From the NCBI RefSeq assembly GCF_947498095.1, contig NZ_CANMJE010000007.1, positions 1 to 64,000 of the forward strand: 64,000 nucleotides of DNA, in the 5' to 3' direction. The notes beneath the pieces are model-generated. The model was not told the origin of the DNA. It ran no database searches and saw nothing but the letters and a program-made list of their open reading frames with translations. Below are positions 9,347 through 17,096 of the stretch, one piece after another. Source of the stretch: an uncultured Shimia sp. Lineage in GTDB: Bacteria; Pseudomonadota; Alphaproteobacteria; Rhodobacterales; Rhodobacteraceae. The position numbers were made by a program, and so were the translations under genes. Every line of letters begins with the position of its first letter. Position 1 is the first letter of the stretch.

Positions 9347-10093
9347 TCAGTCCAAACGCCGCCAGCTTGGATCGAGAGCCTTTAGCCTTTGGACAGTTCC
9401 CGCACCGTGAGCCGCGCCATAAAGCACAACAACACTCCCTGAAGCAATTTCGATGGCCTCCGCCAGATGCTGGTTTCGCCAGTCGATCGTGACCCGCGTG
9501 ATTTGCGTTACATCCGCAGTCGGCATGACAAATTCCCCGATCGGAGTGGTCAGGTTTTCCTCGCTGATCTCGAGAGGGCCAATCAAGGTTTCATATGCAT
9601 CCGCAAGCTCCGCCACCGTGAGGTCGACGTTGACATCCTTGCCTCCAGGAAAGCCTAGGAATTGCGCGTTATCCTGCGCCACCAAGCCACCGGATGCATT
9701 CTCCGCGTAAAAGGTTGGTGAGGGAAGAAAGCCAAGCATAGCCCGCGCCCTGCGCTTGTCGTCAAGCGTAGCATCATCAAAGTCGATGAACTCATAGAAC
9801 AGATCCATGCCATGCGCTTTGAGGTGTTTCACTTCGCCCGCCACGGCTTCATAGAACGCGGGCTCAGCTTGATGGATCATCGGAATGAAGTGGAGAGATC
9901 TTGATCCGTTTGCGAACGTGAATACCTTCGCGCTGGATGCCGATCCATCCACGTAAAACTGTTCCTCGGAGAGCACGTTTATGTCGCCTTCTGGCCCTTC
10001 TGGCAGGGTCCCGGGAGTGACGTGCTGAGACGCTCCTGCAAAAGATACCCAAACGGCCATAGCTATAGTTGCGACACCGGTTCTCAAAAACAT
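9347..10093 (-). CDS. exported TraB/GumN-like protein (tentative)
   Basis: A 248-residue protein with a signal peptide starting MFLRTGVATIAM. The mature part begins with a strand VFTFANGSRSLHFIPMIHQ and ends with VVVLYGAAHGAGTVQRLKAL. This arrangement, an early His-containing strand and a late G-A-A-H motif, resembles the TraB/PrgY/GumN (Tiki-like) fold, which in some members is a metal-dependent protease. The match is from pattern only and I hold it loosely. The start at 10093 has AAGGAG upstream. The gene is divergent from the broken DUF805 copy. Confidence 0.55.
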   Translation of the reverse strand: MFLRTGVATIAMAVWVSFAGASQHVTPGTLPEGPEGDINVLSEEQFYVDGSASSAKVFTFANGSRSLHFIPMIHQAEPAFYEAVAGEVKHLKAHGMDLFYEFIDFDDATLDDKRRARAMLGFLPSPTFYAENASGGLVAQDNAQFLGFPGGKDVNVDLTVAELADAYETLIGPLEISEENLTTPIGEFVMPTADVTQITRVTIDWRNQHLAEAIEIASGSVVVLYGAAHGAGTVQRLKALDPSWRRLD

Positions 10094-10213
10094 CTCACAT
10101 TTCTCCTTTGGCCGGTGGCGCCCGCCCGAGTATTGGCAGAAAGCCGGTACTCGGGCAAGATCACGAAGAGCCAATCCAAGACCGGCCACGTCTCCGGCGG
10201 CGGGAGGGAAAAA

Positions 10214-10721
10214 ATGGGATTTGCAACTGCAGTTCGGACTTGTCTGTCTAAGTACGTGTCGTTTTCCGGCCGGGCATCGCGCCCGGAGTATTGGTGGTTC
10301 CTCCTATTTGTGGTGCTTAGTTCCATCGTACTCGGAATACTTGATGGAATTTTGTTCGGTGTGGACACAGAGACTGGCGAAACCCAAGGCGCTTTGGCAA
10401 CTGGCTATGTTCATTCCGCTTCTTGCGGCAGGTTGGCGTCGACTACAGGACACCGCGCGACCCGGCTGGTACATTCTCTTACCAATGCTCGTGTCACTGG
10501 TTTCCGTCGGCGGACTGTTCCTGGGCATCTTCACCTTTGGGGTCATGGAACAGAATGTCGCCGATCCTGACAGCCTCCGAGGACCGGCCGCAGTGTTGGG
10601 TCTTACCGGTTTTGTCGTGATTGCAATCGTTCAGCTTGTGCTGACCCTTTTGATGCTATGGTGGCTGACACGGCCGTCCGATCCAAGCGCAAACGCTTCT
10701 GGTTCGCCTGCGGCAAGCTGA
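10214..10721 (+). pseudogene. DUF805 family gene, frameshifted copy
   Basis: Reading from the ATG at 10214 gives the DUF805 N-terminus (CLSKYVSFSGRASRPEYWWF), then the frame is lost near 10380-10400. The remaining family sequence, FIPLLAAGWRRLQDTARPGWY and three later helices, continues in another frame to a stop at 10721. The total of 508 bases against 513 in the intact relative at 4971-5483 implies a net loss of about five bases around the linker after the second helix, where the intact copy has GSNLLNS. It may be a real pseudogene or a sequencing error; the gene is otherwise well preserved. Confidence 0.8.
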
Positions 10722-10966
10722 TCCATCCAAGATTTTGGTGATAGACTAGCAGGCCCAATCTGAGCCTCAAAGTTTCCCAAGGTTGGGTGGATTGTGATTC
10801 CGTATCAATGGCTGCTCGGCCCGCACTGCCGTCGTACGCCCGACTTGTCACGCTGCACGGCGAACGAACGGCCGGTTTGGCGAAGCTGCGTTGCGGCGGG
10901 AACGCGCTCGGGGGAGCGTCGCGCTTGACCCACGCCATCACCGGCTACGTCCGCATACCGCGCATT

Positions 10967-11062
10967 GCACCAGTTCGAGTGAAGCGCAGCAATCGTCGCG
11001 ATGGGCTCATAGCCGCCATTCGCCGCGTTTCGTTTCAAGGTCTGCTATGCGGACAAAGCGAC
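10967..11062 (+). repeat. degenerate interspersed intergenic repeat
   Basis: This is the clearest copy of a recurring intergenic sequence. It has an ATGGGCTCATAGCCGCCATT block (11001-11020) followed by AAGGTCTGCTATGCGGAC (11037-11054). Related stretches occur near 18233, 34632, 46755, 48716, 50420 and, inverted, at 55274. It lies inside the gene-free space 10722-11514. I see no other gene in that space. Confidence 0.55.
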
Positions 11063-11514
11063 CGTTTATCGTTTAGTGGTCAATGACAACTCAAAGCCCA
11101 TTGCTGCCATTGAGTTGAACCTCCGGATGTCGCGGTACGGCCCGCCATGCAAGCACATTGTTGCAACTGCGAAACCATGCAATTGGTGAATTTGCACAAC
11201 GCTGACGAAACAGGTGGTCAGGGAGTTGGCGCCAAGGCCACATTCGCGTGGTTCACGGTCGCACTGAAAAGCGTCATCGGCAAGAAGCGAACACACGTCG
11301 CATTTCAAGAAGTCTTTGCTCGTGAACCAAGCATGATCTCGCGGTTTGAGTTCTTACAAACATCAGAAAACTCATCTCCGTTGCCCCGAATTTTAATGAA
11401 AGGCAGTCCAGCTTTGTAACCGAGATCAAATCCACAAAGATCCACCAGAAAGGCTGTTCTGATACGGTTTTCGTACTAAGCTTATCGGAAGAAAAGGTCG
11501 CGAAAGGAAATCTG

Positions 11515-11862
11515 ATGAAACTAAAGTGCCTGACAGCCGTTCTGAGCCTCGGCTTAATTGTCCCCAACTTTGCACTCACTGCTTCTCCTGACCCTGTAGA
11601 GTTGATGAACAACTGTGAACGCATAGCTTCCGGGCGCCTCGGCGTTCCCGCGGAAGACGTAAGGGTTGACCTGCAAACTGCACGAGTTGATGGTTCAATT
11701 CCTGTCAATGGTTTCGTTATGGGTTACGATGGCAGTGAGTTGACGTTTCAATGCAATTTTGACTCAAAAGGGAAACCAGGTGATTTTTGGAACTCAAAGG
11801 ACATTGTCGGTTGCCCTGGCGATTTGTCTGAAGCGGACCGTTGGCTGTTTCCAGGATGCTGA
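11515..11862 (+). CDS. small secreted protein of unknown function
   Basis: A 115-residue protein with a signal peptide (MKLKCLTAVLSLGLIV... to ALTAS). The mature domain holds four Cys residues and the block CERIASGRLGVPAEDVRVD, which resembles the small periplasmic domains seen in other Roseobacter lipoproteins such as the one at 3556-3852. The start has a good AAAGGAAA site. It is followed by a very short membrane-protein frame and another secreted-protein gene on the same strand. No function is known. Confidence 0.65.
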   Translation: MKLKCLTAVLSLGLIVPNFALTASPDPVELMNNCERIASGRLGVPAEDVRVDLQTARVDGSIPVNGFVMGYDGSELTFQCNFDSKGKPGDFWNSKDIVGCPGDLSEADRWLFPGC

Positions 11863-11916
11863 GTACCAGCGACAAGCCAACTGTTGGACTCGCACACTCT
11901 TGAAGGAGTTTGGCTG

Positions 11917-12030
11917 ATGCATTTTGACTTGGCACATGCTGCGATCATCGTGATCGCGCTCTTGCTTACAAACCTTGCACTTAATGCCAGTGGGGTTGTC
12001 GGAAAAGAAGACGAAAAGCGCTGGAACTGA
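11917..12030 (+). CDS. 37-residue single-helix membrane protein
   Basis: A short frame, ATG at 11917 to TGA at 12030, encoding 37 residues: a short polar start (MHFDLAH), one hydrophobic helix of about 18 residues (AAIIVIALLLTNLALNAS) and a charged tail ending KEDEKRWN. An AAGGAG ribosome site lies nine bases before the ATG, and the helix followed by a charged tail is typical of real small membrane proteins. It lies 54 bases after the secreted-protein gene and could share its transcript. No family is recognised; chance occurrence cannot be excluded. Confidence 0.5.
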   Translation: MHFDLAHAAIIVIALLLTNLALNASGVVGKEDEKRWN

Positions 12031-12168
12031 AAACGTTTCCTTGCGTATTTCGTGGTGGTTTTTGTAATCAATCTTGTTTGGCCTATCTAACTCATCGTAA
12101 CGTCAAAGTATCTGTCTGCCTCTAAAAAGGGGGGCGACATTTGGCAATCAATGAACGGAGAGACTTGA

Positions 12169-12714
12169 ATGAAAAAGATCATCGCGACATTTGCCGTGTC
12201 TGCCATGTTGGCGGGACCTATGGCGTCCACCTCTGCCAACGCCCTAAGCGACGACGAAAAAAAGGCACTGGCTGCAGCCGCAATTCTTGGGATTGCTGCT
12301 CTTGCGCACAACAAAAACCACTACCACGAAGGCTATCAACCGAAAGATGCGGACTCAACGGCGCAGTTCGAGCGGGGCTATCGGGATGGTCTGCACAATG
12401 AACGATATGACTCACGGCACAGCGGCGAAAATTACGCGCAAGGTTATGATGCCGGGCAAAAAGAGAGACAAAACCGTTTGTCGCATAAAACCAGAGATGT
12501 GCACGGGACCAAAGTTCCCACTGCAGCCATTCGCAGTTGCAAAGATGAAGTTGCATCCAGTTTGAATGTGGGCAAGCACGACGTTCACTTAATCAAAGCC
12601 GGTCAGGAAGGATCTGACAATTTCTACATTGAAATGGCGGCAGGTCATAAACACTTGATTTGTGGATCGAGTGGTGCAGGTAAAGTCTTCAACTTGCGCA
12701 ACGGGCGCCTCTAA
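12169..12714 (+). CDS. secreted protein with Gly-Tyr repeat region
   Basis: A 181-residue exported protein with a signal peptide cleaved near SANALS. After a short Ala-rich helix, residues 50-105 contain two imperfect repeats of the form E-x-GY-x-x-G-x-x-x-E (FERGYRDGLHNE and YAQGYDAGQKER). The C-terminal 70 residues form a compact domain with Cys pairs (SCKDEV and LICGSS), similar in layout to other small secreted Roseobacter proteins. A GGAGAG site precedes the start. The gene is convergent with the SdiA-regulated-like gene. Function unknown. Confidence 0.65.
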   Translation: MKKIIATFAVSAMLAGPMASTSANALSDDEKKALAAAAILGIAALAHNKNHYHEGYQPKDADSTAQFERGYRDGLHNERYDSRHSGENYAQGYDAGQKERQNRLSHKTRDVHGTKVPTAAIRSCKDEVASSLNVGKHDVHLIKAGQEGSDNFYIEMAAGHKHLICGSSGAGKVFNLRNGRL

Positions 12715-12770
12715 TGCGCTTACAATTGGGCGAGGGGTGCGTCCGTGCATCCCTTGTTCCGCGAGTTGAT

Positions 12771-13706
12771 TTACTCGTTGATTAGGGCCAGCCTAATAAA
12801 ACTTGATTTCTTCCCAGCGTCCGAAACCAGGAACAACTCACTACCGTCCTCATTAAGTGAAATCCCTTCAATACCTTTTAAGTCCGGCAGCTTTCTTGTG
12901 TGAGGCACAATTTCAATTCTTTGGGCTGTCTTTGACTGAAGGTCATACAAAAAAACACATTCGCCGCGGTCACTGGCCATCCATAGGGCATTGCGGTTGG
13001 AATCGTAAAATAGCCCGGAAATGTCCAATTTGTGATCCTTGAGACCTTTGACATGGAAGCCAAGATCCTTCTTCAAGACCGTATGGTCAACAATGCGGTC
13101 AAGATCAGATGAGATCTCCAGTAGCACCCTCGGCTGTCCTTCTTTTACGACAAAGACGCGTTGGCGAGCGCGGTCTACAGCAATCCCCTCCAGACCCTTG
13201 TTTTGCGCATTTGATGCAAAGTGCTTCGCCACGGCATCAAAACCTTTGAGCTTCGAAATCGGCAAACTATGCGGGCTCCCCGTTGCGTTTGAGTTCAACC
13301 AAACGAGCGAGTTGCTCTGTTCGTGGACCATCAAGACAATCCCGCTGTCCCATCCTCTGGCGACGCCTTCTATACCTCGTATGTCGTGAGAAATGGCGAC
13401 CTGTGCACTTAGAGTCTCGGCTTGCAATGCGATCAAAGCAGCAGTGCCATCGCTGACAGTCCAGAAAAGTCCGGGTTCTTCTCTAGCATCCAGACCCGAG
13501 GGTTCCGCCAAGCCTGCCTTGGGCATGTAAAGTGTTTCCTGGGATAGGAACTTTAAGCGCGGCGCCTCATCTGCGGCGGCAAGTGTAGCACTAAGAAACG
13601 CAATACAGAGAGAAGCTAGATATCGCCGCAATTTGAACCTCGCCCAGACGTTAGTGGTAAAAGCCACTGGTTGAACTATTGTCTTTAAATGTAGAGAAAA
13701 CCGCAA
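12771..13706 (-). CDS. exported SdiA-regulated-like beta-propeller protein
   Basis: The frame of up to 311 residues resembles the SdiA-regulated (YjiK-like) family: repeated W/F-x-V-S-D-G and G-I-E-G-I-A motifs (LFWTVSDGT, GLEGIAVD, ALWMASDRGE, GIEGISLNEDGSELFLVSD) form a propeller. Its role is unknown; relatives are called esterase-like or phytase-like without proof. A signal peptide core (YLASLCIAFLSATLAAADE) lies 28 residues in. There is no ATG ahead of it: the frame opens with TTG at 13706, and a TTG at 13631 just before the signal peptide is more plausible, because the divergent gene begins at about 13732 and a promoter needs room. Confidence 0.75.
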   Translation of the reverse strand: MRFSLHLKTIVQPVAFTTNVWARFKLRRYLASLCIAFLSATLAAADEAPRLKFLSQETLYMPKAGLAEPSGLDAREEPGLFWTVSDGTAALIALQAETLSAQVAISHDIRGIEGVARGWDSGIVLMVHEQSNSLVWLNSNATGSPHSLPISKLKGFDAVAKHFASNAQNKGLEGIAVDRARQRVFVVKEGQPRVLLEISSDLDRIVDHTVLKKDLGFHVKGLKDHKLDISGLFYDSNRNALWMASDRGECVFLYDLQSKTAQRIEIVPHTRKLPDLKGIEGISLNEDGSELFLVSDAGKKSSFIRLALINE

Positions 13707-13731
13707 AGATGAAAGAAAGGCTACCTATCTT

Positions 13732-13986
13732 GTGAGATGCCTTGTCGCAAAACTCTTTTTGAGCATGTATCTACTTGCCGTGTTTTTGTTTTTAGTGGGC
13801 CACTTTGGATGGTTCGGTCAGGCGCGTGACCCTTTATCCGGAGTGTTTTTGGTACCACTCGGAGCACCTTGGGTTTTCATCTTTTCCAGGATGCCAATTG
13901 AAGCTCCGTTGCTGGTGGGCCTGCTGAGTCCGTTGTTGAACCTTGCTCTGATAATCTCCCTTTGCAAGTATCTCAGGAAGAGATGA
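13732..13986 (+). CDS. small membrane protein
   Basis: An 84-residue, strongly hydrophobic protein with three predicted membrane segments and a basic C-terminus (CKYLRKR). The frame opens with GTG at 13732, with AAAGAAAGG about a dozen bases upstream; an ATG at 13765 inside the first helix is less likely. It is divergent from the propeller gene and lies 51 bases before the PTP-like gene, so it may be the first gene of that operon. No family is recognised. If cotranscribed it could be a membrane partner of the exported phospho-proteins downstream. Confidence 0.55.
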   Translation: MRCLVAKLFLSMYLLAVFLFLVGHFGWFGQARDPLSGVFLVPLGAPWVFIFSRMPIEAPLLVGLLSPLLNLALIISLCKYLRKR

Positions 13987-14037
13987 GAGACTTGTCCTGA
14001 CCAGATCCCAGAAAGAGCCCGAACTGGAGAATGCACC

Positions 14038-14718
14038 ATGAAATCTAGAATCCAAAACTTGTTCCGTGCCGGCGTCGTAGTCCCCGCTGGTCTGTTGTTT
14101 CTTGGGTTTGCCCAACCTGTACTGGCGTCAGAGTTCACCGATCGAGATGCCGGGCTGAACAAAAAACAAATGTTGGCAAGAACAGGTGACGCATCCATCG
14201 AAGGTATGGCCTTCGTCAGGCCCGTGCTGAGTGGCGTACTCTATCGTGGCGGCTTTCATGGGGGCGACAAAAGCAGATCTGGCCTGAGCGGCACCCAACG
14301 GACAGAGCTTTGCGAAAAGGGTTTTTCCAAAGCGTTTTATGCGGATTTTGGGACCAAGACCAAATATGGGGACACCACCTGTTCCGAGGGCAAGTTGAGT
14401 TACGCCAAGGCGCGATCCTCCAGCCCGTCCACCGTGATGAAATCCATTCACGAGGTCATAGAAAACCCGCAGAAAGGACCTGTCATGGTACATTGCATGT
14501 GGGGCGTTCACGCCTCCGGAGCGCTCTCGGCCATGGCCTTGGTTCAGTTTTGTGGTTGGTCCGAAGATCGCGCCAAAACCTATTGGAACGAAGCTAGGAA
14601 CAACGCGCCTTGCTCTGGGGGGTGTGACAGCTGGATCGACGGAAAGTTCAAGAACTTTGAATTTGACGCGGCTCTGAAAATCTCAGACGCCCAGAAAGCA
14701 CAGATTTGTCCGAAATGA
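14038..14718 (+). CDS. exported protein-tyrosine-phosphatase-like protein lacking the loop Arg
   Basis: A 226-residue protein with a signal peptide cleaved near VLASEF. The body follows the bacterial dual-specificity phosphatase plan: GVLYRGG near residues 66-72, a middle domain, then the strand-loop-helix VMVHCMWGVHASG with Cys153. The signature should be H-C-x2-G-x2-R-S/T, and every position fits except the Arg, which is Ala159 here. That Arg holds the phosphate, so the protein may be a pseudophosphatase or act by another route. Six further Cys residues, including PCSGGC, suggest periplasmic disulphides. Its stop overlaps the next start as ATGA, so the pair is translationally coupled. Confidence 0.7.
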   Translation: MKSRIQNLFRAGVVVPAGLLFLGFAQPVLASEFTDRDAGLNKKQMLARTGDASIEGMAFVRPVLSGVLYRGGFHGGDKSRSGLSGTQRTELCEKGFSKAFYADFGTKTKYGDTTCSEGKLSYAKARSSSPSTVMKSIHEVIENPQKGPVMVHCMWGVHASGALSAMALVQFCGWSEDRAKTYWNEARNNAPCSGGCDSWIDGKFKNFEFDAALKISDAQKAQICPK

Positions 14719-16160
14719 CTTTTCCGAGTACAGCCCGATTTGCAATCGTGTTTGGTGTCAGCTGGATGCTCGCAGCCGTGAGCTGGGCCAGCGAAAAAGT
14801 TCTCGGGAACGCGACCGAGTTCAAAAGCCCGAATGGCCTTAATGAGCGGTGCATCGAAATTGAACGCATCCCCGGCGGCCATTTTCACAAGAAAGATGCC
14901 GAACAAGAGGCCGCCTACTGTGGGATTGATTTCTATGCTTCAACCGTCGCGCTTTGTCCAAAGACCTGGAGCACAAGCCCAGGTATGATGGTCTATGATG
15001 TCAGTTCGGGCGAATACGAGAACAACCGCGAAGGGTTTGAACGCAAGGCATGCCGTGAAGGCAAATCTGCCAGCCGACATGCCGAAGATGTGCTGGCGAA
15101 GTACAAAACTACGATGAATGCGAAAGGAACCAGCGGGACATTCGCTCCTTCTTCGCTGCTCTACTACCATTTCTCGCGTTACTTCGACATGACGGTCAAA
15201 GTACCCGTCGCGGTTTGGCGATCAATGGATGCGACCGAACATCATGAAGAGGTGGTAACAGCTGGCATGGTACTGTCCAGCGGGAAACACGGTGGCCGAA
15301 TGAACCACGCTGGCTGGCAAATGTACGCTAACGCGGTGCAAAACCCAAAGGCCTATCATCCGACGGATGATCTCTTCACAGCAGACCGCAAGCAGGTATA
15401 TGGCGTGTTGGTGTCCAGTCCCGGCCATAGATACGGATCGGAGATCAACGGCACGCGCAAGTCCGGATGGGGTAAGGGGCAAAATCTGGACTTTCAGGAA
15501 ACACCTGCTTTTCTCGCCCTTCGTTCAGACAAGCCGTTGAAGCAGGCCATTGCTCATGGGCTGAAAACAGGACGCAAAGACAAGCGGATTAACAAAGACC
15601 TAGGACCTGATGTGTCAGAGCAGCAAATGGTTTTCTGGATGAAGGAGCTGACTGAAATTGTTCTGTTGGATTTTATTTTCAGCCAACAGGATCGTGTCGG
15701 CAACATCGATTTCATCCCGCATTATTACTGGGTCGAAGACGCCAAATTGAAACACAAGAAAGCCAACCATCACAAACCAGGTGATGATACCGTGCCGGAG
15801 AGCGCGATTCTGCTGCACCGCACTAATTTGAATGACAACGACGCGGGCGGAAGAGTGGCCTATGCCAACTACACCAAGTCCACGAAGATGCTTGAAAAAT
15901 TGCGCCATATGAACGGCCAGACCTATCAGCGGCTGATGGCTCTTGATGCGGATTTCAAATCTGACGGGCCTGTAGCGCGATGGCTCGAAACCTCATTGGG
16001 TTTGGCAGAGGCCGAAATCAAACAGACCCGCAAGAACACGGCGCTCGCCGCGGATATTCTGCGTTCCAGTTGCGAGGCAGGAAACCTCTTGTTTGATCTC
16101 GACCCTGAGGCGTTTTTTGTAACTGGATCCAGCTCTGCTAAGGACATTGCATGTGATTAG
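14715..16160 (+). CDS. exported protein with Fam20-like kinase motifs
   Basis: A 481-residue protein with a signal peptide (cleavage near SWASEK). No domain is certain, but residues 310-410 carry an order of motifs like the secreted Fam20/atypical kinases: a helix LTEIVLLDFIFSQQDR with the candidate catalytic Asp at 326, an N at 330, a spacer, then the strand AILLHRTNLNDNDAGG where D374 or D376 would be the metal-binding Asp of a DNG-type motif, followed by KMLEKLRHMNGQTYQRL. A Lys for ATP binding is not obvious. It could equally be a kinase-fold protein with another activity. The ATG at 14715 overlaps the preceding stop. Confidence 0.5.
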   Translation: MTFPSTARFAIVFGVSWMLAAVSWASEKVLGNATEFKSPNGLNERCIEIERIPGGHFHKKDAEQEAAYCGIDFYASTVALCPKTWSTSPGMMVYDVSSGEYENNREGFERKACREGKSASRHAEDVLAKYKTTMNAKGTSGTFAPSSLLYYHFSRYFDMTVKVPVAVWRSMDATEHHEEVVTAGMVLSSGKHGGRMNHAGWQMYANAVQNPKAYHPTDDLFTADRKQVYGVLVSSPGHRYGSEINGTRKSGWGKGQNLDFQETPAFLALRSDKPLKQAIAHGLKTGRKDKRINKDLGPDVSEQQMVFWMKELTEIVLLDFIFSQQDRVGNIDFIPHYYWVEDAKLKHKKANHHKPGDDTVPESAILLHRTNLNDNDAGGRVAYANYTKSTKMLEKLRHMNGQTYQRLMALDADFKSDGPVARWLETSLGLAEAEIKQTRKNTALAADILRSSCEAGNLLFDLDPEAFFVTGSSSAKDIACD

Positions 16161-17091
16161 ACCTGTAACGCTCTGTATTGCACTGGTTGTCTACCTCGCT
16201 GGGTTTGGCGCGGTGATCGGCGAACCTCTGAAGGTTGTTGTCATATCCGACTTAAACGGCTCTTACGGGTCTGCGAGCTATGCCCCACGCATTTCCGTTG
16301 CCGTGCGCCGCATTGTCGAACTTAAACCCGACCTAGTGATTTCGACCGGCGATATGGTGGCTGGACAGGCCACACCAAACCTAAGCGAAAAACGAGTGCG
16401 AGCCATGTGGCGCGCGTTTCATGCTACGGTCAGCGACCCTTTGAAAGAGGCTGGCATCCCCTTTGTCGTGACGCCGGGAAATCATGACGCGTCGGCTTAT
16501 GGTGGTTTTGAAAACGAACGGCGAATTTTCGAGGAAGAATGGAGCAATCGGCGCCCGGACCTTGCGTTTAGCAAGTCTGGTTCCTTCCCCTTCTTTTATG
16601 CATTTGATCTCAAAGGCGTGCGTTTCATTTCTCTGGATGCAACGACCCTCGGTGCCTTGCGCGGAAATCAAATGGATGCGCTCGCAAAACTGACAAAGGA
16701 GAAGAAAACGGTCGTCACGTTCTCACACCTCCCTCTCTGGCCGGTTGCCATCAATCGTGAACGCGAGATTATTGGGGATCCGATGCTGGAGGAACTCTAC
16801 AAGAAGACGGGCGTTGACCTTCACCTTTCGGGTCACCACCACGCCTATTATCCAGCCCATAAGGATGGTGTCCTCTATGTTGCCCAAGCCTGCTTGGGCA
16901 GCGGCGCACGGCGTCTAATTGGCACATCAAAGCGCAGCGCGAACGCCCTTACCTTGGTTGAGATCGAAGATGGAAACATAAGTATCAGCGCCCTTGCAGC
17001 ACCTGATTTCAGAAAAGAAGTTCCGCTCTCATCACTGCCTAAAAAAATCGTTTCGCCATGGGCAACGCTTACCCGGATTGACCTTCCTTAA
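16153..17091 (+). CDS. exported calcineurin-like metallophosphoesterase
   Basis: A 312-residue protein with an N-terminal signal or anchor helix (to GAVIGEP). The metallophosphoesterase motifs are present in order: SDLN (D33), GDMV (D67), GNHD (109-112), FSHLP (H192) and GHHHAYY (227-230). The first motif is usually D-x-H; here Asn replaces that His, which may alter metal binding. The substrate is unknown; a periplasmic phosphomonoester or diester is likely. The GTG at 16153 is preferred because AAGGA lies eight bases upstream; a TTG at 16147 is possible. The start overlaps the kinase-like gene, so all three genes form one coupled unit. Confidence 0.85.
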   Translation: MIRPVTLCIALVVYLAGFGAVIGEPLKVVVISDLNGSYGSASYAPRISVAVRRIVELKPDLVISTGDMVAGQATPNLSEKRVRAMWRAFHATVSDPLKEAGIPFVVTPGNHDASAYGGFENERRIFEEEWSNRRPDLAFSKSGSFPFFYAFDLKGVRFISLDATTLGALRGNQMDALAKLTKEKKTVVTFSHLPLWPVAINREREIIGDPMLEELYKKTGVDLHLSGHHHAYYPAHKDGVLYVAQACLGSGARRLIGTSKRSANALTLVEIEDGNISISALAAPDFRKEVPLSSLPKKIVSPWATLTRIDLP

Positions 17092-17096
17092 AGCCG

